The translations under genes and the position numbers were made by a program. 64,000 bases of DNA, taken from Bryobacterales bacterium KBS 96 (GTDB taxonomy: Bacteria > Acidobacteriota > Terriglobia > Bryobacterales > Bryobacteraceae). Below, in pieces: positions 24,928 to 33,446 of the stretch. Position 1 is the first letter of the stretch, and each line of letters opens with the position of its first letter. A model generated the notes under the pieces. That model worked only from the letters and a program-made list of their open reading frames with translations, was not told where the DNA came from and did no database searches. The stretch spans positions 3,677,304 through 3,741,303 of the forward strand of contig KB906767.1 in NCBI GenBank assembly GCA_000381625.1, written 5' to 3'.

Positions 24928-25494
24928 ATGGAAGAGAGCGACCCGGCTCTGGTCGACCGAGTCTTGAACGGCGACCGTGACGCTTTCCAGATGTTGGCGG
25001 AGCGCCACAGCCGGAGTGTCTTCCAACTGGGTTATCGTATGACCGGCAACCAAGAAGACGCGGAGGACATCGTGCAAGAGACCTTTCTCCGCGCATTTCG
25101 CCATCTGAAGCGCTACGAGTCCCGTTCGTCGTTTTCAACCTGGCTCTATCGCATTGCAGCTAATTATTCTCTCGATTTAATGCGCTCGCGCCGCCGTTTC
25201 GTCGATTGCGAGCGCCGCGACGATGGCGCCGGATGGCTCGCCGATGTCGCTTCCTCGGACCCTTCGGCTCACCAGCTTGCTTATAGCGGGCAGATCCGCG
25301 ACAACATCGAAAAAGCGATGAACGAGCTTACGGTCGTGGAGCGAACGGCCTTCGTTCTCCGCCACTATCAGAACTTCTCGATCGAACAGATCGGGGCCGC
25401 TCTCGGCGTCGGCGAAAACGCCGCTAAACACAGTATTTTTCGCGCTGTGCGCAAACTGCGCCGCGCCTTGGAACCATTGGTGACTGCTGTATGA
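24928..25494 (+). CDS. ECF-type RNA polymerase sigma factor
   Basis: 188 residues. Region 2 is ALVDRVLNGDRDAFQMLAER through GYRMTGNQEDAEDIVQETF to FSTWLYRIAANYSLD; region 4 is VERTAFVLRHYQNFSIEQIGAALGVGENAAKHSIFRAVRKLR. It directs RNA polymerase to a small regulon. Its stop overlaps the ATG of the anti-sigma gene (ATGA), the usual arrangement. Autoregulated promoters are expected upstream at 24872-24927, but I could not define one. The third gene, a HEAT-repeat protein, may be the regulon's first member. Confidence 0.95.
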   Translation: MEESDPALVDRVLNGDRDAFQMLAERHSRSVFQLGYRMTGNQEDAEDIVQETFLRAFRHLKRYESRSSFSTWLYRIAANYSLDLMRSRRRFVDCERRDDGAGWLADVASSDPSAHQLAYSGQIRDNIEKAMNELTVVERTAFVLRHYQNFSIEQIGAALGVGENAAKHSIFRAVRKLRRALEPLVTAV

Positions 25495-26264
25495 AACCCG
25501 ATTCCGCTTCCGCCGGTTCTCACTTGACTCAGGACCAGATCGCCGAATATCTCTACGGCGACGCTGCTCCCGAACTTGCGGCACATGTGGCCGCGTGTCC
25601 GGAATGCGGTGAGGAATGCGACGCCGTTTACCGCACGCTTCAGCTTTTACGGAACTGGGAGGCGCCCGAGCTTGCGCCCGGCTACGAGAGCGCCGTCTGG
25701 CAAAAGCTTGCAGCATCGCTTCCCCAGCAAAGAAGAGCGTTCCGTTTCCGTCGCCCCAATGCGGTCTGGACTGCGGCCGCCGCGCTTGCCGCGATGATCG
25801 TTGTCGCCATCTCACTGCAGTTTGCTGGCAGCCGCGTCCAGGAGCCGCCGGCCGATACCGCTCAGGCAAGCGATGCCGGCCAGAGAATTCTCTCCGTGGC
25901 CGTTACGGATCACATCGAGCGTACGATGGCCGTGCTGTCACCGCTCGTCAACGCCGAACCGCAACACCCGGCCCGGTTCACCGACGTATCCGTGGAACAA
26001 AACACGGTGGAGGATCTGCTCGCCGAAAATCGTCTTTACCGGCAGACGGCTGTGCAGGATAAGGATCGGAACACCGCGGCGCTGCTGGATGAGATCGGCC
26101 AGGTGCTTGTTGAGCTGGAACATAGTCCGGCGAAACTCTCCGGCCCTCAGGCGCACGATCTCCAGCAGCGCCTTGCCGATTCCAGCCTGCTTTCGAAAAT
26201 GAAGGGCTTCGTGTCGTCCAATCCGTCTCCGGGCGAGAACGGCGCCCGCGTTATCAAACTCTGA
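25491..26264 (+). CDS. Membrane anti-sigma factor with zinc-finger domain
   Basis: 257 residues. The N-terminus has the anti-sigma zinc motif H32-x3-C36-x2-C39 in AAHVAACPECGEEC. A single membrane helix follows (VWTAAAALAAMIVVAISLQF, about 91-110). The outer part is helical, with VEQNTVEDLLAENRLYRQTAVQD and a C-terminal helix pair. It should hold the adjacent sigma factor at the membrane until a signal outside triggers release. Translation is coupled to the sigma gene by a 4-base overlap, and the HEAT-repeat gene starts 11 bases further on. Confidence 0.9.
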   Translation: MKPDSASAGSHLTQDQIAEYLYGDAAPELAAHVAACPECGEECDAVYRTLQLLRNWEAPELAPGYESAVWQKLAASLPQQRRAFRFRRPNAVWTAAAALAAMIVVAISLQFAGSRVQEPPADTAQASDAGQRILSVAVTDHIERTMAVLSPLVNAEPQHPARFTDVSVEQNTVEDLLAENRLYRQTAVQDKDRNTAALLDEIGQVLVELEHSPAKLSGPQAHDLQQRLADSSLLSKMKGFVSSNPSPGENGARVIKL

Positions 26265-26275
26265 GGAGTACCCGT

Positions 26276-27634
26276 ATGTATCGAATCGCCATCACAACTG
26301 TCCTGCTCGCGACAGCCTCCGCTGCCTATAGTTATGGTCAGGTTCCGCCGCCACCGCCCCCGGCTGTTCATAACCCGAAGCCCGCGCCGGCCCCTGCGGT
26401 AGTTCCGGTTCCCCCCGTCGACCTTCTCGACATGCCGGATGTCGATGTAGATTTGGACCGCGTTCAGTCGGAGATCGACCGTATTCAGCCGGAAATTCAA
26501 ATCGATACGGATGCCGCGATGCTCGAAGCTCAGAAAGCGATGAAGAACATCCAGCCCGTAATCTCTCAAGCAATGGCGGAAACCGACCTGCAACTCCAGA
26601 GCAAGTTAAAGGATTTGCATCAAAACTTCGCGTTCAATTTCAATCCCTGGGGCGCGGCGTTGATGCCACGGTTCGACGAGCGCGATTCCTGGAACGACAC
26701 GGCTTCGAGCGCCTACCGCAACGGCACGCGCGCAATCGATCGCCACGATTACGACAAGGCAATTAAGGACATGGATCGTGTCATTACCGCGAAGAACGGA
26801 CGGGTCGATGGAGCCTATTACTGGAAAGCGTATGCTCAATCCAAGCTTGGCCGGTCGAGCGATGCTCTGAATACTCTAGCCCAGTTGCAGCGCGCCTATC
26901 CCCAAAGCCACTGGCTGCGGGACAGCAAGGCGCTCCAACTCGAATTGAAACAGCAGACGGGAGCGCATGTTTCGCTCGCGTCTGAAACAGATGAAGATTT
27001 GAAGTTGTTGGCGATCAACGGGCTAATACACTCCGAGCCGGATCGGGCCATGCCGCTGCTCGAAAAGGTTCTAAATGAAACGAAGAATCCTCCCCGTGTG
27101 CGTGAGCGCGCTCTATTCGTGCTGGCCCGTTCCGATTCTCCGCAGGCGCGCGCCGAGGTGACACGCGTCGCCATGGGATCGAGTAACCCCGATTTGCAGA
27201 TGAAAGCGGTCGAGTATCTTGCGGTTTCCGGCGACAAGAAAGATTCGGCGACGTTCACGAATATCTACCGGAACACGTCCGATGCCTCGGTGAAACACGC
27301 CGCATTGCAAGCTTTGTTCATGCGCAAGGACGAGAATGCGCTTTTGACTCTGGCCAAAAACGAAACGAACGAGGACTTGCGCCGGAAGGCGATCCAGCTT
27401 CTCGGCGCGATGGGAGCGGCCAGTCCGCTTACGTCGCTCTATTCGAGCGAGAGTTCACCCAACGTGCGCCGCAGCATCATCGATGCTCTGTTCGCGGGCG
27501 GCGACGCAAAACAATTGGTCAGCCTGGCTCGAAGCGAGTCCAACCCGGAATTGAAGCGCCGGGTCGTCGAGCGGCTATCCGTGATGCACTCCAAAGATGC
27601 GGATGCCTATCTGATGGAGTTGCTCAACAAGTAA
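26276..27634 (+). CDS. Exported TPR/HEAT-repeat protein of the ECF operon
   Basis: 452 residues with a signal peptide (MYRIAITTVLLATASAAYSYG) followed by a Pro-rich stretch (PPPPPPAVHNPKPAPAPA). Residues ~45-115 are helical with an alternating DLDRVQSEIDRIQPEI pattern. Residues ~140-215 are TPR-like (AYRNGTRAIDRHDYDKAIKD). From ~235 on there are tandem HEAT units: LLALAKNE-type repeats such as MKAVEYLAVSGD, HAALQALFMRKDE, RKAIQLLGAMGA and RSIIDALFAGGD. It is likely a periplasmic scaffold. Its place after the anti-sigma gene suggests it senses or relays the signal (inference). Confidence 0.85.
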   Translation: MYRIAITTVLLATASAAYSYGQVPPPPPPAVHNPKPAPAPAVVPVPPVDLLDMPDVDVDLDRVQSEIDRIQPEIQIDTDAAMLEAQKAMKNIQPVISQAMAETDLQLQSKLKDLHQNFAFNFNPWGAALMPRFDERDSWNDTASSAYRNGTRAIDRHDYDKAIKDMDRVITAKNGRVDGAYYWKAYAQSKLGRSSDALNTLAQLQRAYPQSHWLRDSKALQLELKQQTGAHVSLASETDEDLKLLAINGLIHSEPDRAMPLLEKVLNETKNPPRVRERALFVLARSDSPQARAEVTRVAMGSSNPDLQMKAVEYLAVSGDKKDSATFTNIYRNTSDASVKHAALQALFMRKDENALLTLAKNETNEDLRRKAIQLLGAMGAASPLTSLYSSESSPNVRRSIIDALFAGGDAKQLVSLARSESNPELKRRVVERLSVMHSKDADAYLMELLNK

Positions 27635-27937
27635 GCACCCATCGCCGCTGCCTGTTTGCGGCGTGCGCTTCAGCGTAGCTCGCTTCAGCGCGTAGCTGTG
27701 GACATCAGGTCACCGTTCTGCAAGCTGCCTACCCAATGTCGTGAAGACGCTCGGCTGCCAGCCAGCACCGAACCGTGATCATGAGGGAGTGGACAGCGAG
27801 GTAACCAGACGTCTTTATCCGATTCCGCGGCCTACCGGGCCATGGTTGCTCCCTTGCAATTGCGGCTCAGTTCCGAACCGCGAGCAGTGGCGAGCGGTTT
27901 CGCATCGGAAGCGAATCTCCAGCTAGAAACTAGCCGA
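27635..27937. other. Intergenic region carrying two dispersed repeats
   Basis: No gene is supported. The region holds GGCGTGCGCTTCAGCG (27660-27675, again with CGCTTCAGCG at 27681-27690) and TCACCGTT (27710-27717), a unit also present near 50753, and the second copy of the GCGGCTCAGTTCCGAACCGC repeat at 27848-27935. Confidence 0.7.
27848..27935. repeat. Dispersed intergenic repeat, copy 2
   Basis: Shares GCTCCCT, then GCGGCTCAGTTCCGAACCGC (27862-27881), then GCGAGC, GTTTC and CGAATCTC with 9952-10035 in the same order and orientation. It ends at the stop of the ubiE/menG gene. Confidence 0.8.
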
Positions 27938-28711
27938 TTATGTTTTATGAGCAACCGCCGCCTTACGGCCAGTATGCAGCGCCGCAATTCCTCCGGTGAG
28001 CAACTCGAACGACACCTCCGTGAAGCCGGCCGACTCCATCATGTGCTTCAGCCGCGGCGCGGCCGGGAATTTGCCGATGGATTCGGGCAAATAGGTGTAA
28101 GCATCCCGGCGCCCGGACACAACCGAGCCGATTACCGGCAGCAACACGCGTGAATACAGACCGTAGGAAACGCGCATAAACCAGCTTCGCGGGTGAGAAA
28201 ACTCAAGAATCGCGAGCATTCCTCCAGGTTTCAATGTCCGCACTAATTCGAGCAATCCCGCTTCGTAATTCGCGAGATTGCGAAAGCCAAACGCGATCGT
28301 GATCAGGTCCAGCGATCCGTCCCGCAGCGGCAGCGTGAGCGCATCGGCCTCAAAAAGCGGCGAGGCTAATCGGCGCGCTGACGTTTTTCGCACCGCTTCC
28401 ACAAGCATCGGATGGCAGAAATCGGCGCCCATAACAGCCTTCTTCGTGTTCTTCTGCAACTGAATGAGTACGTCGCCGGTTCCGCAGCAGAGGTCGAGCA
28501 CCGCCGGGCTGGACCTTTCCAAAACGGATATAACGGCAGCGAGCAAGTGCGCTCGCCAAAGCCTGTCGACATTGAACGAGAGCAGATGGTTGAGGAAATC
28601 GTAGCGGGGCGCCACCGCCGCGAACATCTGTTTGACCCAGGCTGCCGCTTGCCGCTCGTCGCCAGCGCCCGGCGGCGTTGTGCCTCGCCCGGCGATTGCG
28701 GGATCGTTCAC
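27938..28711 (-). CDS. ubiE: Demethylmenaquinone methyltransferase (UbiE/MenG)
   Basis: 257 residues from a GTG at 28711 that overlaps the aroB stop (GTGA); the open frame upstream is only the shadow of aroB. Motifs are those of UbiE/COQ5: VAPRYDFLNHLLSFNVDRLWR, VLDLCCGTGDVLIQL, ADALTLPLRDGSLDLITIAFGFRNL, and RTLKPGGMLAILEFSHPR. It methylates demethylmenaquinone (or the ubiquinone precursor) in the last steps of quinone synthesis at the inner membrane; menaquinone is the expected quinone in acidobacteria. The coupling with aroB links chorismate supply to quinone synthesis. Confidence 0.93.
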   Translation of the reverse strand: MNDPAIAGRGTTPPGAGDERQAAAWVKQMFAAVAPRYDFLNHLLSFNVDRLWRAHLLAAVISVLERSSPAVLDLCCGTGDVLIQLQKNTKKAVMGADFCHPMLVEAVRKTSARRLASPLFEADALTLPLRDGSLDLITIAFGFRNLANYEAGLLELVRTLKPGGMLAILEFSHPRSWFMRVSYGLYSRVLLPVIGSVVSGRRDAYTYLPESIGKFPAAPRLKHMMESAGFTEVSFELLTGGIAALHTGRKAAVAHKT

Positions 28712-29790
28712 GCGCGACTCGCGAGCGCGCGGTCGATCGCTTCTCGAATGAGGCGCGGCTCTATGCCCGAGATCACCGTCACCTTCCCGATCTCTTCGGG
28801 CAACACAAAATGAACGTTGCCTTGCAGCGTCTTTTTGTCGCTTCCCAGCCGCCGGATCAGGCGTTCCGGATCGAGATCGCTCGCGTCCGGGAGCGGCCCA
28901 TAAAGATGAACGGCCGCGACGATCCTGTTGCAATCTTGGGCGCTCAACAATCCGCGCAGCGATGCCAGATGAGCGGCGGCAATCATGCCCCAGGCAATCG
29001 CTTCGCCATGAAGGAAGCGCACGTACTCCGTTTCCGCTTCGATGGCATGTCCGATCGTGTGTCCGAAGTTGAGGATGCGCCGCAGTCCGCTCTCGCGCTC
29101 GTCGGCGGAAACGACTTCGGCCTTGATGCGGACGGCCCCGGCGATCAGCTCATCCACTACTGCCGGCGTCATCGCCAGCACCTCCCGGGAACGCTCGGCC
29201 ATGAGATCGAATATTGCCCGATCGCGGATGACGCCGCATTTCAGCACCTCAAAAAGTCCGGCCCGGAACTCACGTTCCGGAAGTGTCGTGGTCAGGTCGG
29301 GATCGATCAACACGGCAAGCGGCTGGTGGAAACTTCCAATCAGGTTCTTGCCGGTTACCAGGTTCACGCCCGTTTTCCCCCCTACCGCCGCATCCACCTG
29401 CGCGAGCAAAGTCGTGGGAATCTGCAAAACCGGAATGCCGCGCATGAAAATCGCGGCGAGGAAACCCGCTACATCGGTCACAATCCCGCCACCGAAACCG
29501 ATCACGATACTAGTGCGGTCTCCGTGGCGCTCGAGCATCTGCTCGGCAAGCTGCTCCACGTGCGCAAGCCGCTTGTTCTTTTCGCCGCCGGGAAAAAACA
29601 AAACTTCCGCCGCGCGCCCGTTTAAGCTTTGCTCCAATTTGTGGCCATGGAATCGCCACACATCCTCCGTCGTTATGACAAAAACACTGCCGGCCTTTGC
29701 CGGAACATGCTTCGCCGCTTCGCTCAGGATGCCGCGCCGCACCACGCTCGAATACGTGCTGTGCGGCGTGCGGACTTCGAAGGTAGGCAT
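28708..29790 (-). CDS. aroB: 3-dehydroquinate synthase
   Basis: 360 residues from ATG 29790, with GGGAG 4 bases upstream. The NAD site is FPGGEKNKRLAHVEQLAEQML, and the conserved core is GGGIVTDVAGFLAAIFMRGI, VPTTLLAQVDAAVGGKTGVN (here IPTTLLAQVDAAVGGKTGVN) and ILNFGHTIGHAIE, which hold the zinc ligands Glu, His and His. It converts DAHP to 3-dehydroquinate in the shikimate pathway. It is divergent from nadB with only about 60 bases between starts, and its stop overlaps the start of the quinone methyltransferase gene. Confidence 0.96.
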   Translation of the reverse strand: MPTFEVRTPHSTYSSVVRRGILSEAAKHVPAKAGSVFVITTEDVWRFHGHKLEQSLNGRAAEVLFFPGGEKNKRLAHVEQLAEQMLERHGDRTSIVIGFGGGIVTDVAGFLAAIFMRGIPVLQIPTTLLAQVDAAVGGKTGVNLVTGKNLIGSFHQPLAVLIDPDLTTTLPEREFRAGLFEVLKCGVIRDRAIFDLMAERSREVLAMTPAVVDELIAGAVRIKAEVVSADERESGLRRILNFGHTIGHAIEAETEYVRFLHGEAIAWGMIAAAHLASLRGLLSAQDCNRIVAAVHLYGPLPDASDLDPERLIRRLGSDKKTLQGNVHFVLPEEIGKVTVISGIEPRLIREAIDRALASRA

Positions 29791-29852
29791 GTGCTCCCGT
29801 TGTACCATGGGTTATCGCCGCCCCCTTCCAGCGCATTCACACGGATTTCATT

Positions 29853-31385
29853 GTGGTCGGAGCAGGTGTGGCAGGCCTGCGGGCCGCCATCGAGCTCTCC
29901 GCCGCGGGCCGCGTGCTTGTAATCGCAAAAGACAGCCTTCGCGAGTCCTCGTCGGAATATGCGCAAGGCGGAATCGCCGCCGCCCTGAACGACGATGACG
30001 AGGTCAATCTTCACGAACAGGACACTCTCAACGCGGGAGACGGCCTGTGTGACGTCAACGCCGTTCGAACGCTGGTTGAGGACGCTCCCGCCGCCATTGA
30101 GCAATTGATCGAATGGGGCACCGCTTTCGACCGGCGGGGATCGAAGCTGCTGTTCTCCCGCGAAGGCGCGCACAGCCGCAACCGCATCCTCCACGCGCAC
30201 GGCGACTCCACGGGGCGGGAAATCGCGCGCACCCTCCGCCATCACGCGTCCTCGCTCGCAAACGTCAGCTTACAGAGTTTTGCCGCGGTCACCGATCTGC
30301 TTCTGCATAACGGAGAAGTCGTTGGCGTATCCGCCTTCGATGAGACGACCCGTTCGGTGGTGTTAGTGCAGGCACGCGGCGTGCTGCTTGCAACCGGCGG
30401 GCTTGGCTGTGTTTTTGAAAACACCACGAACCCCGACGTCGCCACCGGCGACGGCGTGGCCATGGCCTATCGTAATGGCGCCGCGGTCGCCGACATCGAG
30501 TTCGTCCAGTTTCATCCCACCGCTCTTTTTGTGCCGGATGCGCCGAGATTTCTGTTGAGCGAGGCTCTGCGCGGCGAGGGAGCTTATCTCCGTAACGCGG
30601 CGGGCGAGCGCTTCATGGATCGCTATCATCCGATGAAGGAGCTGGCGCCCCGCGATGTTGTGGCGCGATCCATCGTTCTCGAGTGCCGCGCCACGGGCGA
30701 ACCGAATGCGTTTCTCGATCTGACGCATCTGCCGTCAGGCTTTGTCCGGGAGCGTTTCCCAAGAATCTACGAGACATGCCTCCATTACGGGATCGATCTG
30801 GAGAGGGTTCCGGCGCCGGTCCGTCCCGCGGCGCACTATGCAATGGGCGGCATTCGCACGGATCTCGATGGCCGCGCGAGTCTTCCACGTTTGTTTGCCG
30901 CCGGTGAAGCCGCCTGCACCGGAGTCCACGGGGCAAACCGCCTTGCCAGCAATTCCTTGCTCGAAGGGGTGGTCTACGGAGCCCGCGCGGGGAGGACGAT
31001 GCGCGAGCTGCAAGCGGCCGGGATAGCCTCGGCGAAATTGACTCCCTCGGTGGCTCCGCGTTTCCCGATGATGCCTGAGCGCGATATCCGCGCGGTCGCC
31101 TGGAATTCATGTGGCATTCTGCGGAGCGGGCCGGAACTGAATGCGGCTCTTACCATGCTGCGTTCGCGCGAGCGGATCGCCATGCCCGAGGCCGGCCGCC
31201 GCGATTTCGAACAGCGCAATATCCACCTGATCGCTCTGCTGATTTCGTTTGCGGCGCTTGCGCGAGAAGAGAGCCGGGGCGCCCACTACCGAATCGACTT
31301 CCCGAATAAATTGCCGGAGCTGGCAAAACACTCGATCATTACCCGGTCCGCATCGACCGGCGAGTTGGAGATCCGGTTTGCGTAA
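29853..31385 (+). CDS. nadB: L-aspartate oxidase
   Basis: 510 residues from GTG 29853, but the true start is uncertain: the frame reads HTDFIVVGAGVAG and GTG 29853 would cut into the FAD-binding beta strand. No ATG precedes in frame; the ATG at 29807 is out of frame by one base across a C-run (29820-29825). The FAD site GAGVAGLRAAIELS, the SSEYAQGGIAA block, HDRGxx-like REEGAHSRNRILHAHGDSTGREI (as SREGAHSRNRIL), and VRPAAHYAMGGIRTD, GEAACTGVHGANRLASNSLLEG are diagnostic of NadB. It oxidises L-aspartate to iminoaspartate for NAD synthesis; nadA and nadC are not in the window. Its end overlaps the exchanger gene. Confidence 0.93.
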   Translation: MVGAGVAGLRAAIELSAAGRVLVIAKDSLRESSSEYAQGGIAAALNDDDEVNLHEQDTLNAGDGLCDVNAVRTLVEDAPAAIEQLIEWGTAFDRRGSKLLFSREGAHSRNRILHAHGDSTGREIARTLRHHASSLANVSLQSFAAVTDLLLHNGEVVGVSAFDETTRSVVLVQARGVLLATGGLGCVFENTTNPDVATGDGVAMAYRNGAAVADIEFVQFHPTALFVPDAPRFLLSEALRGEGAYLRNAAGERFMDRYHPMKELAPRDVVARSIVLECRATGEPNAFLDLTHLPSGFVRERFPRIYETCLHYGIDLERVPAPVRPAAHYAMGGIRTDLDGRASLPRLFAAGEAACTGVHGANRLASNSLLEGVVYGARAGRTMRELQAAGIASAKLTPSVAPRFPMMPERDIRAVAWNSCGILRSGPELNAALTMLRSRERIAMPEAGRRDFEQRNIHLIALLISFAALAREESRGAHYRIDFPNKLPELAKHSIITRSASTGELEIRFA

Positions 31386-32661
31386 ACGTCTGCCGCTGCC
31401 CGGCTTTCACCGGACGTCGCAGACCGGGCAGCGATTCGGCGTTGCGTTCGCGCTGCTGCTGGTCGCGGCGCCTCTTCGCGAGGTCAGCCCGGCCGCCGCG
31501 TTCTGGACCACGCCCTGCATCCTGCTGGCGTCGATTCTAATCGCCTGGGGCGCGGAGTCCGCGCAGTTCTTTGTCGCCCAGGGCTTCGCGCTTGCAATAC
31601 TCGCGTGGCTCCAGACCCTTCCCGAATTCGCCGTCGAGGCCGTTCTGGCGTGGCATCAGCAACGGGATCTTCTTCTCGCCAATCTCACCGGCGCGCTGCG
31701 CCTTCTCACCGGACTCGCATGGCCCATCATCTACGCGACGGCTGCGCATTTTCATCGCAAGCGAACGCGTTCGCCGATGCGCCATATTTCCCTGGACCCA
31801 AATCACAGCATCGAGGTCATCGGCCTGATCCTGCCGTTATTCTATGCGCTTTTTATCTGGTGGAAGAGTAACCTGCACGTTTACGATGCGGTGGTGCTGG
31901 CGGCCATGTACGCCGCTTATCTCTATCTCCTGACTAAACTCCCGCCCGAGGGCAATGAAGCGATCGAGGATCTCGAACGTATCCCGCGAGCCATTGTCAA
32001 GGCGCCTCGCAAGGTTCGGATTACGGCCATCGCCGCCTGCTTCGTAGCCGGTGGTCTGCTGATTTACTTGACCGCGGAGCCATTCCTCGGCAGCCTGATT
32101 GCCGTTGCCGCCGCCATCGGGGTCCCTAGTTTCATCGTTGTGCAATGGCTGGCGCCTGTGATTTCCGAATTTCCGGAGCTTGCCTCCACCTTCTACTTCG
32201 CTCGTCAGGAAGAGCGCGCTTCCATGGCGCTGATGAATATCACGTCCAGCAATATTAACCAATGGACGCTGTTGGTCGGCATGCTGCCCATTGTGTATTC
32301 GATGGGCGGCGGAGCCATCACAGGCATTCCTCTCGACCCCGAGCAGGAACGGGAATTGCTGCTCACCATCGGACAGAGCATGGTAGGTATGGTCTTTCTC
32401 CTGAACATGAAATTCGAGTGGTGGGAAGCGCTGATGTTATTCGTGCTTTATATGACGCAAGTCGCCTTCGCGACCACGGGAGCGAATGCGGGTCTATGGT
32501 CCTACCTGGGGCTACACGTCCGGTTCTGGGTCACCATTTTGTACTTTGTATGGGCGGGGGCCGCCGTCCTCGTAATGGTTACGCGGAAGGGGCCTCCCGA
32601 AGCTTTGTCCTGTTTTGTCGAGACCTGGCGCAACCATATCCGCCCCGCGACAGCAAAGTAG
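31378..32661 (+). CDS. Sodium/calcium exchanger (CaCA) family membrane protein
   Basis: 427 residues if started at TTG 31378, which overlaps the nadB stop; no ATG or GTG lies in the first 100 residues in a sensible place. Two inverted alpha repeats are visible: LPEFAVEAVLAWHQQRDLLL ahead of ANLTGALRLL in the first half and EFPELASTFYFARQEERASM followed by NITSSNINQWTLLVG in the second. Acidic residues of the P-E-x-A/L segments are expected to bind the cation. A charged loop (about 175-225) separates the halves. It probably exchanges Ca2+ or another cation for Na+ or H+ at the inner membrane; ion specificity is unknown. Confidence 0.8.
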   Translation: MRKRLPLPGFHRTSQTGQRFGVAFALLLVAAPLREVSPAAAFWTTPCILLASILIAWGAESAQFFVAQGFALAILAWLQTLPEFAVEAVLAWHQQRDLLLANLTGALRLLTGLAWPIIYATAAHFHRKRTRSPMRHISLDPNHSIEVIGLILPLFYALFIWWKSNLHVYDAVVLAAMYAAYLYLLTKLPPEGNEAIEDLERIPRAIVKAPRKVRITAIAACFVAGGLLIYLTAEPFLGSLIAVAAAIGVPSFIVVQWLAPVISEFPELASTFYFARQEERASMALMNITSSNINQWTLLVGMLPIVYSMGGGAITGIPLDPEQERELLLTIGQSMVGMVFLLNMKFEWWEALMLFVLYMTQVAFATTGANAGLWSYLGLHVRFWVTILYFVWAGAAVLVMVTRKGPPEALSCFVETWRNHIRPATAK

Positions 32662-32858
32662 CTCGAATGCACTAAGAGAAAATTTCTTCATTTTTCTGCT
32701 AACCTCGCCGCCTGGCGCTACGTCTTCATAACCAACGCAACCATACGCCCGCGTGGTTATCCTTCCCCCACCAAAAACCACGCGGGCCCCCCTCGGAATT
32801 TCGCCAGCGGGCCAAACGATTGCCTTTCTGCTGTATCTATATAGTAGGGAGGAATTTG

Positions 32859-33383
32859 ATGCGCAGACTTGCGATTTGCTGTGCGGCTCTCGTTATATTT
32901 GCAGCCGCTTCTTTCGCGCAGAGCGAAAAAGGGGAACAACGAATCATCCGGGAAGTCCGCCACCAGTTGGTGACGCTGCCCTACTATACGGTGTTCGATA
33001 ACTTGAGCTATAAGGTCGAGGGCTCCACCGTAACCCTGGAAGGCCAAGTCGTAAGGCCCACCCTTAGGAGCGACGCGGGACGGGTCGTGAAAAGCATTGA
33101 AGGCGTCGAAAAAGTAGTCAATAACATCGAGGTCCTCCCTCTTTCGCCCAATGACGACCGGATTCGTCGTGCCGTTTATCGCGCGATTTACAGCAAACCA
33201 GGCCTGGATCAATACGCCATGCGAGCCGTGCCTACCATTCACATCATCGTAAAGAATGGACACGTTACTCTCGTGGGCGCCGTGGCGCGCGAGATGGATA
33301 AACAGCAGGCGGGCATTGCGGCCAACACGGTTTCAGGCGTATTCTCCGTCACCAATAACTTGACGGTCGACAATGGGAAGTAG
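32859..33383 (+). CDS. Exported BON-domain protein
   Basis: 174 residues from ATG 32859, preceded by GTAGGGAGG. Signal peptide MRRLAICCAALVIFAAASFA. Two BON domains follow: the first with YTVFDNLSYKVEGSTVTLEGQVVRP (about 49-73) and EGVEKVVNNIEVLP, the second with YAMRAVPTIHIIVKNGHVTL, VGAVAREMDKQQAG and VSGVFSVTNNLTV. BON domains bind phospholipid or envelope partners, and OsmY-like members respond to osmotic stress. It has its own AT-rich upstream region and precedes murB by 63 bases. Confidence 0.92.
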   Translation: MRRLAICCAALVIFAAASFAQSEKGEQRIIREVRHQLVTLPYYTVFDNLSYKVEGSTVTLEGQVVRPTLRSDAGRVVKSIEGVEKVVNNIEVLPLSPNDDRIRRAVYRAIYSKPGLDQYAMRAVPTIHIIVKNGHVTLVGAVAREMDKQQAGIAANTVSGVFSVTNNLTVDNGK

Positions 33384-33446
33384 CAAATAGGCTCCGGCCC
33401 ATTCCTCCGTAGGGCGAAGGCGCCGCGTTAAGTATGCTGAGGAGAG

